Assembly (NCBI GenBank): GCA_014773175.1 | Contig: VXCM01002524.1 | Location: 84,351 to 148,350 of the forward strand | Source of the DNA: Lucifuga dentata | Taxonomy: Eukaryota; Chordata; Actinopteri; Ophidiiformes; Bythitidae | Direction: 5' to 3' | DNA: 64,000 bases | Shown here: positions 26,201 to 39,500 of the stretch, piece by piece | Position numbering within the stretch: the stretch's first letter is position 1 | How the letters are laid out: each line of letters begins with the position of its first letter | Made by a program: the position numbers and the translations under genes | Notes under the pieces: model-generated | What the model was told of the DNA's origin: nothing | Databases searched by the model: none | Seen by the model: only the letters and a program-made list of their open reading frames with translations

Positions 26201-29200
26201 CAAAGTTTTCCATCTGTCTTTTACCTGAGTGAATATTGAGTGACTTAGCAGAGTTTTGGTTGCTTTCTTCTAGCCTTCCCATTTCACCTGAATGACCAAT
26301 AGATGACACATCAGGGAGGAAGGAAAACAGCTGCGGACAGGATTTCTTATAGTCTTCAGTCAGTCCCGACTCCCCAACTAGATCAGGGCGAGGTGTTTCT
26401 GAAGATGCAACCCTAGGAAAATTAAGAGAAGATACAAAGAACATAATTACTGATATTAGGATTCATGATATATAGATAGGTATATTTAGCCTATGTGACA
26501 TTCCACAGTGTCATGTTCCTATTTATTGTCATTTAAGTAACCATAGGAGATACATCAGCACACCTTCAGAGATTCCTGCCTTTTTTTCTTGGTTTCTACA
26601 TTAAGCTGTTCATGCTAAAGCTAATAAAAATGCTAATACAGTTTACTGCATTAGCATTTTATTTTTCAAGATGTGATGTGTTACAAATGTCATATTTACA
26701 AGTAAAATGTAGGCAGGAGAGAACTCACTGTGAACTGCTGCTATCCAGCAGGAGGCATTGTTTCCTCTCAGGGACCTGTGAACCCATAATGGACTTGACT
26801 GTAACAAAGCGCTCGTATCCATTAAGCATGCGTCGGATCTTTTCCGCTGGCACATTATGTGTGGTGCGTCTGTACACAAACAAGCAGACAAGAACACAAA
26901 TGAAATAAATGGCACTGATTGTTGATATTCCACATTAAAAACAGATATATCTGTAATGTCTCTGTCTCTCTTACCTCTCCAGTTCTTTGGGCTTGTTCTT
27001 CCACCAAGTGTCTGGTTCTTTGAACAGCACCTTATATTTATGCTTCAGCGCCTTAAACAGAAAAAAAGTTATAGCAGAGCTAAATATCTAGACATCAGTT
27101 TTCTTGTTGAGTCTGTAAATCACATCGTGGCTACATTCACATTACAGGTCTTAATGCTCAATTCTGATTTTTTTAGTCAGATCTAATCTTTTCATTTTGA
27201 AGGTTTACATTCATGTTTGTAAGGGTTTCCATTTGTGACACTGGTGTGAACACACCTCTGCCCTAAAAGACCACATATGCACACATTTATACAAAAAGCA
27301 TGATCCATTTATACAAAAAGCATGATCCCCATGCAATCATGAACAAACAAAAAACGTGGAACAATATAAATGAAACCTTGCTCATCCACTTCTTATGCAA
27401 TTTGTTTAAAAAATGCTTAGTTCTAATATGTTCCTCTAGTTTATCTTGAAAGAAAGCTTCTCCACACATTTCTAACAAATTTGGGATCTCCTCGTTTCTC
27501 CAATGACTCCTTGCGCTGCTGTAGATATGCTCCATATTTGTTTTTACTGCGCAGTGCCAACACTTAATGATGACGAAGGTGATATGCAGCAGAGAAGTGA
27601 GATGTAAAAAAAGACAAAAAACAAAAAAATGAATTGTGATCTGACGGTTCACACAACAATCACATAATCAGAGATCAGATATAAATCAGATCTAGGACCA
27701 CATATGCAATTGGCCCAAATCTGATATGAAAAAAATCAGATTAGCTTTGTTCACACTCCTCAGAAAAAAGTAGATGAGTCACATGTAGGCAAAAATGATA
27801 TCTGGGCAGCATCAGACTATAATGTGAACATAGCACATGTTTCTCTGTGCTGTGCTTAGACAGCAAAGTTATAAAACTACTTTAACTTTTTAACTACTAT
27901 ATGCTCATGTCACTGTTTGACAAAAGACTCTTAAGAATACATGTTGACACTAGACTGCAATAATAATACAGACACGACAAACAAAGTGTAACTGATTTAT
28001 ATTGCTATGATTTCAATGAGAGTTCTATGAAACTCTTCTTCGAGCATAGTACTACAGCACAATTAGTGTGCTACAACACAACTAGTTTGGCAGCATTTAT
28101 TGCAGGCAAGCTGACTGACCTGGACCACATATGGTTTCATTTCCCAGCCCTGCATGTTGGTATTATCAATGATGATGGGGTTAGCACCATTCTCAAAACT
28201 CTCCTTGGCTACAAGATAAAGTTGGCATAAGAGAAACAGCACAACAGAAACAAAGCACTTGTTGTGTTACTACAACTGGGGTAAAGAAACAACACTTGGA
28301 GGAAAATAGCAATAAACTTTTTTTTTTTTTTTTNTTTTTTTTTTTTTTTGTTACGACATATTTATTGAATGGACAAGATTTCTGTGCAGCAACCAATGTA
28401 ATACTTGCCAAGACTGTGTGTATCTGCATGTGTTATTTACCTCGCTTATAGTTCCACTCATGAGCCTCCCCAAGAGCAGTAGGGTCAAAATGATACTCTC
28501 CTTGGCAAGTGAAATAGTCAGCAGTGCTCAATATAACTCCGCCTGGGTTATGCTCCAACAAGGCTCTGCACAGACATAAACATAAAGAGTGACGTAACAC
28601 ATGCTTTGATTGCTGCACTCAGTGTCTTTAACTGTTGTGCAATAGTGACCATGATAGTGTTGCTAAATGTATAACTCTGCTATCTCCACATAAAGCTGCT
28701 TGTGTGGTTAAAATGCCAAGACATCAACTCATCACTTGCTTTGTGATAAGATAAGCTTGTTAGTGTCTACTTACTAAACAATCATTGTTTTAAACATATC
28801 TAAATTGAACAGAAGCTACTAAACGTGTTAGTAGTTCCTGATAGTTTCATGATCAGATTAACACTAGTTGCTGATGTAAATTAACCCACTGGCACGTTAG
28901 TGGTCACCCAAATATATAGAAATATACATACATACATACATACACAGGGTCTCCCAAAAAAATGTATGCACACTTTGAATGATTATAACTCAAACTTTCT
29001 TTTTTTTTTTTTTTTTACAGGTGCAACTGATTTGAAGTAATGGCAGAAGGAAGACTTGTCTTCATTAACTTGGATTCTAAAACCTAAATATATCTTAATA
29101 AACATTGTATTTATAATCATTCAGTGTGTATACATTTTTTATACACCCTGTATATACACTCATTTTGAGATTACCCTTTTCAAGGTGCAAAGGGCAAAAT

Positions 29201-31553
29201 GGTAAAAGACAAGAAAATTTCCTTTAACCTAATCTTTTTGAACTTAATACTTTTACCTTACAACTCATCAGGACTGTTAACATAAACAATCCACATCCAT
29301 ATCTTAAGGTAACTTATCTTAAGGTAACTCTCACCCAACTAGAGTTTTAGTACACCAACAATCCAAGGATGCTGTAAATGTCTGGTCAGTAACTCTGTGT
29401 TTTCTTGTCTTGTTAAGAAGAAAAATGAGTATCATAATGTCTACAAGCCACATGTTACTGTTACAGCACATATTTCTTTCTTATTCGGGCTTTTTTGACA
29501 CGTAACTAAGTCTCCACTCTATCAGCTGTGGTCATGATGCAGCTGAAAAACTGTACGACTGAACAACATAATTACTAAAGAGTACAGAATACTGGTCTTT
29601 AGGTTGCCCCAATATGCTTACCTAGCCAAAGTTGACTTGCCAGATCCCGGAGGACCACGTAGCAGTACAAGGACTTTCCCTTCCAAACGAAGCTTATTGT
29701 GTGCTGTGGACAGCTGAGGAGCAGCATGCAGCGCCCAGGACTTCGGAATAGTAGCAGATGGTTTAAGAGGTGCTTGACTGACAGGGCCTGCATTTGGCCA
29801 CGGAGAAGCACGTCTGACCTTGCTGGCCCAGTTGGAAGGTGTTTGCACCACAGGAGTGACGAAACATGGCCCTTCACTCCCATGGACACGAGGGTGGAAC
29901 ACTGGTGCTGCAAGGTTCCAAGATGATGGCATGTATCCAAGTGGCTCCTGACTTGCCATACTCACCTTAGATCTTGCCCCTCCTATCTCTTCTGAGGGCT
30001 TGACCCCAGCTCTATCTGAAGGAGTGTGTGATGGGTCTTGCTTTTTATACACCTGAAATGCTGATGGACGTCCTGAAGCTGCAAGGTCTAAAGGAGGTTT
30101 GGGCTTGTCTGTATCTGTTTCTGTGGTCAGATGAGTGAAGTCCACAACTGAATGCTGTCCCCCAACTGAATGCTGTCCCCCAATATTTTCTTCTCCACAA
30201 ACACTGTGCTGGTTAAGTGGAGAGGAGGCCCGAGCTGTTTGCGTCACCAAATCTCCTCCTGGGCATGAGTGCTCAGTAGGGTTCCCTCTAGCTCCAGAAT
30301 CCAAACTGGACTGAAGCAGCTCAGGGAGCATCTGTTGAGGAATAGTTGGAGATGGGAAAGAGGACAAGAGGGCACCAGCTGCCAAATGCTGGCCTGTAGG
30401 GTGTTCTTTATTATCCGATTGTGAGGTCAGTGTCTCCAGCTCCTGATCAATTAGCAGGTCCAGATCTCCTGACAGAATGGTGGTGGGGAGAAGGGGAGAG
30501 GATAGCTGTGATGGTTTGGAGGGCTGCAAGTTAGGCCCAGGTTCAGAACAGTGATGGGAGCTGAGGAGTTCTGCAGCAGTACGCTCAAAGCCTGAGGTGT
30601 GAGAAGGAAGAGGGGCTGCAACTTCAGCAGCCACAGACAGCTCCAAGAGAGAGTCCATGGCATTTTCAACTACAAAACAAACAGGGCACAAAGATAGAGA
30701 AAGCAAATATTTCAAATTTATTTCAAAGTTTGTTTGTTTTTTTTTCTAATTCTATCACTTCTGTCTTGGGAAATGTTCATAGTCATAACTGCATAGTGAC
30801 AACTCAGGGGCAACTCAGTTTTAAAATAGCTCCACTATCACCTTTGGCCCTTTACATAATAAATATGACACCGAAGGAAGGCTGGTGCAGTAAAGCCACC
30901 TTATAGCGAGAGTCAGATATCGGTATTCATTTCTCACAATCTCTGACAAAATATATGTCAATAATATGGAATAGCTATGGATAGATTTATTATGGGTACT
31001 AACTTTTATAACTCTATTAAATAGACGCAGTACCAGATGAGCGTATGTGTGTGCTAGAAAACCAAAAGTTGAATGACTGGCACAGTTTTAGGTGAAGGCT
31101 GATGTGTAACTATAACATAATCTTAAAGAATGCATTGCTAACTAGCTACCCAGCTAGCTGTGAGCTCCAGCAAATAGCATTCCCAAGAGTCTGACAGAGT
31201 TGGACTGCTGGACTTCCGTGTTTGGTGCTACCTTTAAAGTCACACTCGGACAGCAGGATGTAAATCACTTCAGGGTCCAGGTGGGAGAACATTTCCTGCA
31301 TGCTTTTGATGATTTTCTCCTTGACGGAGCTGGGCACCGAGGTGCTGGAGGGAAAGTTGTTCGCCATGTCACCGCCATATACGTGTGGTCGTCGGTAACC
31401 TGTGCTGATGTGGCCGAGGCTTCCCTCCTCTGACGGCCCACTCGGGACTCTGGCTGGGCTGTGGCCGTTTTNGATGTGGCCGAGGCTTCCCTCCTCTGAC
31501 GGCCCACTCGGGACTCTGGCTGGGCTGTGGCCGTTTTTCTTTCTCCGAGGCAT
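20265..31553 (-). CDS. n4bp2: NEDD4-binding protein 2 (CUE, P-loop kinase, Smr)
   Basis: In mammals N4BP2 binds NEDD4 and BCL3 and has 5'-polynucleotide kinase and DNA-nicking activities. Coding exons (minus): 31232-31553, 29622-30669, 28441-28565, 28120-28208, 26975-27051, 26729-26869, 23690-26412, 23507-23592, 23244-23289, 22914-23137, 22618-22742, 22217-22343, 21402-21578, 20741-20909, 20393-20516, 20265-20310. All phases agree. The product is 1860 residues once a false 66-base duplication in exon 1 is removed, against about 1770 in human. It starts MPRRKKN. A CUE domain (about 55-98) holds [20 protein letters not shown]. The P-loop is GPPGSGKST (424-432), then ILSTADYF and [13 protein letters not shown]. 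The 2.7-kb exon encodes an acidic, disordered-looking middle. A second CUE-like stretch ([17 protein letters not shown]) precedes DUF1771 ([12 protein letters not shown]) and a C-terminal Smr domain with [12 protein letters not shown] (1781-1792) and TGRGNHSQ (1819-1826). The gene is divergent from pds5a. Confidence 0.96.
27131..27836. mobile_element. non-autonomous DNA transposon in n4bp2 intron 4
   Basis: Ends GCTACATTCACATTACAGG and GCTATGTTCACATTATAGTC (right end read on the minus strand) form about 20-bp imperfect inverted repeats. Inside are AATCAGAT and CAGATTTGGGCC-like motifs typical of hAT-like fish MITEs. There is no transposase frame. A 22-bp unit is tandemly doubled at 27285-27328. 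Superfamily and target duplication are not resolved. Confidence 0.55.
27285..27328. repeat. two-copy 22-bp tandem duplication
   Basis: The unit beginning ATTTATACAAAAAGCATGAT occurs at 27285-27306 and again at 27307-27328 with no difference. It lies in the transposon-like segment of n4bp2 intron 4. Confidence 0.9.
28318..28350. other. T homopolymer with single-N join (N at 28334)
   Basis: About 30 T around one N in n4bp2 intron 3. It is an unresolved homopolymer, and the true length is unknown. Confidence 0.9.
28943..29155. mobile_element. mariner-like MITE in n4bp2 intron 2
   Basis: The left end CAGGGTCTCCCAAAAAAATG and the right end CATTTTTTATACACCCTG are inverted versions of each other. 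The subterminal GAATGATTATAA is mirrored by TTATAATCATTC, and the right end is followed by TATA. About 210 bp with no coding sequence fits a Tc1/mariner-type miniature element. Confidence 0.7.
31407..31537 (-). other. assembly overlap inside n4bp2 exon 1
   Basis: Bases 31407-31471 and 31473-31537 are identical (65 bp) around a single N at 31472. The join falls in coding sequence. It adds 66 bases, keeps the frame, and so puts a spurious 22-residue repeat with one X near the N-terminus. Without it exon 1 is 256 bases and still ends at phase 1. Confidence 0.88.
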
Positions 31554-33512
31554 TCCGTGGTAGCAACTGCTGGTCGATCTCATTAGCGGCTACATAGGGC
31601 TAACGAAGTAACCATGCAGCTACGATGGGACAGAGAGCCGAAAACATTCTGCTGAGCGTTGCCATTGGCCAAAGTGAAGCAACTGAAGCTATGATATCTA
31701 ATAGCACTCCAAGCGGTGGAGGAACCACAGGCTGTATCAATCACACATAGACGGCCAGAGTAAGACCGGAAATCCAGACACTGTATGAAAACAAAAGCTT
31801 TCCGTGAAACATATGCATATTGTGTATCATAGAGTATACATTTATAAACAGTGCATGAGTTAGCCAGAACCCTACTTTTCACCTGTAGTCCCTGATCTAG
31901 GGCCATAAGACAGGGGGGAAAAAAACAAGAGGGCATTATTTCGAGTTTTTAAACTCCTTTTAAAACTTTAAATTAGCTAGTTTAAAAACTAGTTTTAAGA
32001 AAAATAATAAGGGGGAATCACCGCCTTACGTTGTGACTATGCCAGCAGTAATGACCTTACCTTATTAAATTTGGAGTTTTTAAAACGCAAAAATAAGGAG
32101 AAATAGGGAATCGGAATTAACCATCGGAGTTATCAATAAAGAAAATTGTGCTTTTAGCGCAAAATCATCGAATTATCATAAGCATGCCGACTTTTAAAAC
32201 ATACAGCATATGGACAAGCGTCCTTTTTTTCGAGTTTTTAAACTGGCAAATTTGCGTGTTTTTAAATTTACGAGTTTTAAATAAAGCTCCCTCGTTGGTT
32301 TTCTTGATATTATTACTGTTATTATTATTGTTGTTTGTTGTTGTTGTTGCTACTACTGGTAGTGGTATGTGAATTTGTAGACGTGCTATGGTTGTTTACA
32401 GTACTTCAGTAAATACGGCCTACTGAGCTCTGAGCTGTTTGACTCCCGCCACATCTATTTGGAGATGCAGTTCCTCTGTGAGACTGAGGGGGGCGCGCTG
32501 CCACCAGCTTTTATACAGACAGCACTGACTGAAGGGACAGAGAGCTTTGTGCCGAAAACTATACCCAACCTGTGTCAGACCAATGAATTAAAAGGGCCCA
32601 CTTGAGAGGTAAATACTGATCAGAAAATATTTGACTAATATTCTGAGATTTTCATCGTAGTTGTACATTTAAAAATATGTTCATTTTGCATTTGTTGGGG
32701 CATTGGAAATCATTCGTGGGGGCAAGTTGGTAGTGAGAGGAGGGCTGACGGCGACGATAGCAGCCCTTCTTTGGCTGTAAACTAGCGGCAATACGAAGCG
32801 ATGCGTTGAAGTTGAAAAAAGACAGAAACAAGTAAATTAGCTTTATCTTAAACTTCACAAAGTAGTTGAATTTGTTGGAAACCACGGAGAGTGAGCTAGA
32901 GCATGGTTATTATGGCAAAATGATAAGATAGTACACTTCCTCTGTGATTGTTTCTAGCTGGAGATGTGATGGGTACCTTAATAGTTTGCGGCCTAGGCTA
33001 GCAAAGTCTGCTAACCATTTAGCTAGCAGGGCTATCTTGATTAGCTCCTTGCTAGCATCATCTGCTAACGTTACTTCCTTCCCGCAAAATGTTAGCCGCT
33101 AACCAATGGTGACTACATTGCAACTAGCTAACTTGCTGATTTGATTCCTGTATGACAGTAAGACAATAGCTGCAGTCGTTTTGTTTTTAAAATGTCTCTA
33201 GTTTAACTTAATGGTTGAAATTCTTTTTTTCTCCACCTAATCTGTGTTTGATGTGATTTTTGGGTAAAAGTATGGAGCTGATGTTTAGCTGGGAGTGTTA
33301 GCATGCAAGCTAAGAATATGCACAATGATGGTATAATGTTGGCTTGCTATGTCAAAAGTTTCTTTGATTAAAATATCCTTAAACATACCGGCACAATCTT
33401 ATTAATTTAACAATGCAAATTTAATGATTGGCAAATGAGAATGATGGTTAAAATGAGGTTTTTGGTAAGTGCGGTAGCACGCTTTTGTTGAACTTTTGTT
33501 TTCTGACCTATA
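31554..33512. promoter_or_regulatory. divergent promoter region of n4bp2 and pds5a
   Basis: The two start codons lie 2.0 kb apart on opposite strands, so both promoters should be here. The sequence holds repeats of GAGTTTTTAAA near 31942, 32072, 32230 and, degenerate, near 32271, and a block (32141-32243) that recurs near 58400. A plausible pds5a noncoding exon ends at 32608 (GAGAG then GTAAATAC). It would splice to the acceptor CTATAG at 33506-33511, about 40 bases before the pds5a ATG. No TATA box stands out. Confidence 0.45.
32141..32243. repeat. dispersed repeat shared with 58352-58450
   Basis: Both places contain ATTGTGCTTTTAGCGCAAAA followed by a similar TCATCxAATTATCA stretch, then TTTTAAAACATAC, and a T-run leading into GAGTTTTT. 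They are roughly 80 percent alike by eye. The class is unknown. Confidence 0.75.
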
Positions 33513-33552
33513 GAGGCCAGTAGAAGACCGTGTGGATCATACATCTACAAGC

Positions 33553-36500
33553 ATGGAGTTCCCACAACAGCAGAAACCGACAGGGGACGGAAAGATCGTC
33601 TATCCTCCAGGAGTGAAAGAGATCACAGACAAAATCAGCAACGATGAGGTGGTCAAACGGTTGAAGGTAGGTTGATTTAAGGTAGTTAAGCTGTATTTGC
33701 TGCAAGTCCTAACACATATTTTCTTTAAAAATATAAAAGTATCAAACAACCCCTGGTATTTATCTCATGCCCTTAAGAAAAATTTAGATCTCAAAATGTG
33801 AATGCAAGAAAAGCAAATATTGCACACTGTAGTTAATTTTACTGTGTGGGAGTGAAGAAAGAAGCTGCATAAAAGATCTGTGTTCATATCTGTGTTTCTA
33901 TTGACCCGATGAATACACATTTCAGAGACTGTATTTGCATTTAGATCTCATGGTTTTCTTTCATTTATGATCATTCCCTTAGTGTGTAAAAGGCCAAATA
34001 ACAGCTGCCCTAGTTCCAGCCAAATAACCCCATGTCCCAGAGTGATGTCTTCAGATTGATTGTTTTGTCTGAATAGTCAAAAAAAAATAAAATCCAGAGT
34101 GATTCAATTTCCAACCATATACAGCAGATAAAAGCAATAAAGTGTTACATGAAGTTAAGCCGATGATTAATGGATTTTTATGTATTTGTGAAGGACTTGT
34201 TTTTTTCCTTGATAACTGTCAACGAGTTATTGTTTCAGCAATACTTATAAAAACGTTATTCATCTTAAAATATGTTTTTATGGAACTGTCATAAGTTAGT
34301 TTAACAACTTAAGATAAATAAATTATAAATAACATATTATAGGCAATATATTCAAAAGCAGTTTGTATAAAGCATGTAATCCAAATGGAGGCTGTATACA
34401 ACAATTTTCAATAGAGATTATATTAATGTGATAGTTTGGATTTTGGGCATAATGTACGATTTTGACAAGTGTGTAAGCTCACAGTTAGCAGAGCTATTTC
34501 TTAGATTGTGAACACTGGTGTGAGAGTTAAACTTTCTAACTCTCAGTATGTTTACATGCGTGATGTATTCTGAGTATTGTGTATCCTACTTTTAAGGCAA
34601 TGTGAGTACATGGACTGAATTAATAGAATTCTGCTGTTTGTGGAATATGCATGAGATGTTGCATAATTGGAGTATGCAGGGGTTCGCCGGATGAGGAAAT
34701 GCATGCAGAGGTGGCTTAGTTTGATTATGACATTTACATGCCAGAATAAATTGATTTACAATTGCATAATCTAGGAGTAAGTTTACTCCAATTTATGCTG
34801 ATTTCAATCTAATTAAAGGACAATTTTACATATTTGAGCCTAATATATTCTATTTTCATACACTTAACATTACTGACAATCATTTCCCAAAGCTCCTTGA
34901 TACTTGAAACATTCTTGGGATAGGTGATCCATCATCACAAACAAGACGTGTATTTTTGAAGTTATGTAATTTTAGCATTAAAAGCGTGGAGTAATGTATG
35001 TCTCTGTAATATAGTCCCAAAAGAAGCCCTGTGTTTACTGAAAAATTTAAATGGCCTTGACTTCATAAGACTGTGTAACTATTAGGAGATGAAACATCAA
35101 TTTTTAAGGTGGGTGTATTGCTTGAATATTTAATTTTGAAAGATTAAGAGATTTTGCAAAATATCAGGAAAGCTGAAATACAGTTTTATCCTTTGAGAAA
35201 TGGTGTTGTCAGTAACATAACGTATGAAAATTGAATATATTCGGCTCAAACAAGCAAAATGGCCGATATGGTCCTTTAGGGTATATACATGATATTTGAA
35301 AAAAACATAAAAAACAAAAAATGATTTATTGAATTAATCAAAGTATAATCAAATTTTTAACGTGCATGTAAATATACAGTTTTCCCCAATGCTTCAAACC
35401 CAGATGCAGAGTTGACACATGTTTGCAGAGATCCTGTGACTCTGCTTAATCACATCATTGTCTACGCTAATATTGAAGTGGCTTCCTGTTGTTTTTGGAC
35501 ACTTTTATGACTAGCATTGGCCTATAAAGCAAGTTGCCCTTGGGCTTCATAAGTAGATTAAATGTGTCATAGATGGTTGTTCATGAATTGGGCTGTGCAG
35601 GTAAATTCTGTTAGACACATTAACTCTGTTGCTGTTGAGACCTGTAGAGGCAGACAATAATTCCATATGCAAAGATCTGATCTGTAGTTTGATGGAAGAG
35701 CATCACCGCAGCAGGAAATGTATTTAATAAGGATGACGTTCTTGTTATTTTGCTGTATTGTAAGTCCAGTCCCAGTCTACATTGAATGTATGAGAAAAGA
35801 TCTGCAGTTGATTATCATGGTGTTTTCAGCTGTAACCATCCACTAGAATAAGTCACTTTGTTGCTTCTTTTTTACATTTGGTCCAAAATGTATCAAGAAG
35901 TTTCGCTGCAGATATATCACACGCTAGGCACAGTTGCAAAGTGTGTGTATGAGCCTGATTGCTGCATCATTATGAGTTCAGCTCTGTTCTGCCAACGCTG
36001 CTCACAGCAGTTCCACTACTGTAGAAACAAGTTTACCATCAAGCTAGTTGCAGTTTCTCACAAAATTTGCGGTTTTATTCCTGTTAAAATAATCTGTCCT
36101 AATTTTGGGACCAAATATTGGTCCGCAATTAGTCACAATCTTAAATCATCCAACTTTGAACTCAACTCACATACATATTTGAAGAGTCTGTCTTAATGAT
36201 GAATGTCAGCATTGTTTGTGTGATCCTAATGTAAAATAAGCCTGTTTTTCTGCTGCATTTACAAACATTGCTGGTATAAACAATCTTTTAACGTGACCAG
36301 AAACTCAATAACTATGACTGAGTTGTTGTCTTCTCCTAGTTCTTGAATTAAAATCTTGGCTAATCAAAGCAGCATCCAGTCACATGCTTTAATTTTTAGG
36401 TGGAAAACAGTTTTAGTGTATTCCACCTTGTGTTATTTTACAATGTACTTAGGAATTTTTCCAGTCAGTATCCATTCACATTCAATTAACCATCAATTTC

Positions 36501-39500
36501 TGGTGTGACTGCATTAAGAAGGGATTTTGGGTCTTTTAATGATTACTTTTTGTGTTAAAAAATTCTTCAAAATGAACATTCCAGATGAATGGTACAACAT
36601 GCCGGTATGGGATCGTTGTGGTTTCTGGCAGTTAAGCCTTTTGTTAGTTGGCAGCTGTTTTTACATTTTAATGACTGAGCACCAGGATAAGCTGCTGTAT
36701 CTGAAAATAATTCATGCTTAATACATTTTATTTATTTATTTTAATTTTTTTTTTTTTTTTTTTACCAATGTCAGTTGTCTCCAAAAGGCTTCTGAAAAAC
36801 CATGACTGTGATATGATTTCAGCGTATTTTGAATTGCAGAATCAGCTGTGATCTTGATAATATTCCTGCCATGGCTTACATATAATAGTTTTGGGTTGTG
36901 AGTCACTCTGATTCTCACCCCCAAATGCAAATAGTGTAATTAAAAATGTTTTTAGTGCATTACACGGATGTGAGCTGTATCTTATCTTTTTGTCATTGCT
37001 CTATCAAAGTGCAGCACAGAGCACAGGGACTCGTGGGAGGACAAAGAATCAGGACACAACACCTACTTTATCTGAATATGTATTGTGGAAATGTTTCAAA
37101 CCATAGCAGTCTCTTGAGCATAGTTACGACTGAGACTTGTCTGAAAAGACACTCCTGTTTTCACACTCAGCGCTATTTTATTGATCGCTCATTGGCTGTG
37201 CGCTGCACATTGTAGTCTGATTGAATCTCGAGCTAACCTGTTTTGATGACCTGAAATGCAAGGCAGGAAGAGAAAAAGTAGCAGACTCCACCCTGTGGAA
37301 GGAAATGATTCAGTTTGTCAGGTGGTTTCTGAGCTGTTGCTTGAACTACAGGTTTAAACGGCAGCTTAAATTCAGGTAAATGTTTGCATAGAAAACTGAA
37401 CTGAAGTTGTGTCGTCTCAGAATCAGCAGCCTAAGCAAATAAATTACTAAACAATTTTTCTTCCACTGATGGAGCTGAAATAGTATCCCAGTAAACTACA
37501 ATAAAATAAGCATGCAGGGAGACATGCATACGCTTCTCTGTGTAGGGCAGGATTGTGGCTGAGCGTAGCGTCTGTGTGTGGAGGAGTGGGTGTGTGGGTG
37601 AGGGAGTGTTGTGCTCTGCAGCTTACTAGAGCTTTGCGCCCATCCCCCACTCCTGCTGACTGCCTGAGGGTTGAGGGAGCTCCTCCGCTCTGCCTCTGTC
37701 TGCTTTCTGTCCCTGTGTTTCTCTCCCGTAGAGGAAGTGGAAGCTCCACCAGTCTGTCCACAAGAACCAAAATGTTTGACCAAGACGGTCCATTGCAAGT
37801 TTAACAGTAGGACTACTGAACACATGTTAAACTTAGATATTATTTTGTTTAAATATACGTAGTTTTCAACCGAAGCTTTATTTTGCTTTTTTTTCCTTTT
37901 TTTTTTTGCTGTGATCTTAAATCATCTAGAATGATTTTAATTAAGACAGCTTCATCAGAAATTACCAGTAGGCCAAATCATCAGCATTAGATTTTTATTC
38001 TAATTAGTTTTTGGTGATTTAAAGAAATAAAAAGCACAGTCATTTCATTATTGAATTCTTACATTTAATAGCTTAAGTGGGTGAGGTTATGTTTTGGAGT
38101 GGCTGTGATCAGTATTTCAATTAGTTCAGAGCATTCAGTATTCTGTTAAAAGCTTGGGACTGTTTCCTGCCACACAAGATTACAGGCGAGTGATCTGCAG
38201 TGTGGCACAAATAAACAACAGCCTGCTGATTTCCAAGCTGACGGTGTACATGAGCAAGCAATGTCACCAAGCAAGATCACTTTGAGTTAAAAAAAAAACA
38301 ACTTTTCCTATTGAGGCTAGCTTGACCTCTATTTCAGCTGCGTTTTGGACGTTTTACTTAAAGTTGCGTTTGAAACTATTTAGTTGATGCTGGAGATGAA
38401 GAAAGGCTGTCCAAACCCTTCCCAGCTCTTCCTGTTAAAACAACTCCACAATAACATTTCTCTCTCCTCAGCTGTTATACAGAGTCCTGTAAGAAACTAT
38501 GCATAGCCAATAGTGCTAACGCTAAAAAGATTGAGAGAAAATTAGCAAGAATTTTAACAATTGATTCATAATAATTAATCATTTATTCATGTATCAAGTA
38601 AAAACCTCAATATTTGCTGGTTCTAGCTTCTCTGATGTGATGGCTTGCAGCTTTTTTTCTGCTTTATCATTGTAAAATTGTGGGTTTTTTTTTTTTTTTT
38701 TTACCGTTTTTCAGACAAATAAGCAATCTGAACATATAGCTTTTATGATGGGAGTTATCTTGTTTGAAATTGTATGGACTAAACGGTTAAAGACACAATT
38801 TCTAATTCAAACTTAAAAGCATCACTCATTAAAAATTGAAAGTACAGGCCTGAAAACTCCTATCATTCCCAATTTGATGATGTAATCAATATTTTTGATG
38901 TTTTGCTGTTTAGCTTCATTTACATCAGTAATGTTTGCAAAAACAGCAGGAAAACAGGCAACCGTTTTAAATTAAGCACACTTGACAGTCATGTGAAATG
39001 CTAATATCTTTCATTGTCAGGACAAATATCTGATTTATTTTTGTGATTTAAACTCATGGTCAGAAATTAGGAATGTAGCTTTAATTGAATGATGAAACCA
39101 AATAACCAACAGCTTTTTGTTGCGCTCAGTGCCACACTCATGTTTGTTTGTTGCACCCTGTCACAGATGGTTGTGAAGACCTACATGGACATGGATCAAG
39201 ACTCTGAAGAGGAGAAGCAGCAGTATCTTGGCCTGGCTCTCCATCTCGCCTCAGAGTTCTTCCTCAGGAACCCTAATAAGGACGTTCGTCTGCTCGTGGC
39301 CTGCTGTCTGGCTGACATCTTCAGGATCTACGCACCCGAGGCGCCCTACACATCCCATGATAAACTCAAGGTTAGGAATGTCAACAGAGCTCTCACCCCA
39401 AGGGAATAGCATTCAGTTCACCATTTTTTCACCAGTAGTCTTCATCGTTTGTCCCATGTGCTGAAAATTGGCCTGATTGTGTCCGTTTTTAAGTCATGAC

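Noticed and set aside
27284..27652. 121-codon minus-strand frame
   Set aside because: It lies in a transposon-like segment of n4bp2 intron 4, with no family resemblance and no supporting splice structure.
21760..36660. Weak similarity between 21770-21815 and 36625-36660 (TCTGGCAGTT...AGCCTTTTG)
   Set aside because: It is too short and too diverged to call a repeat by eye.
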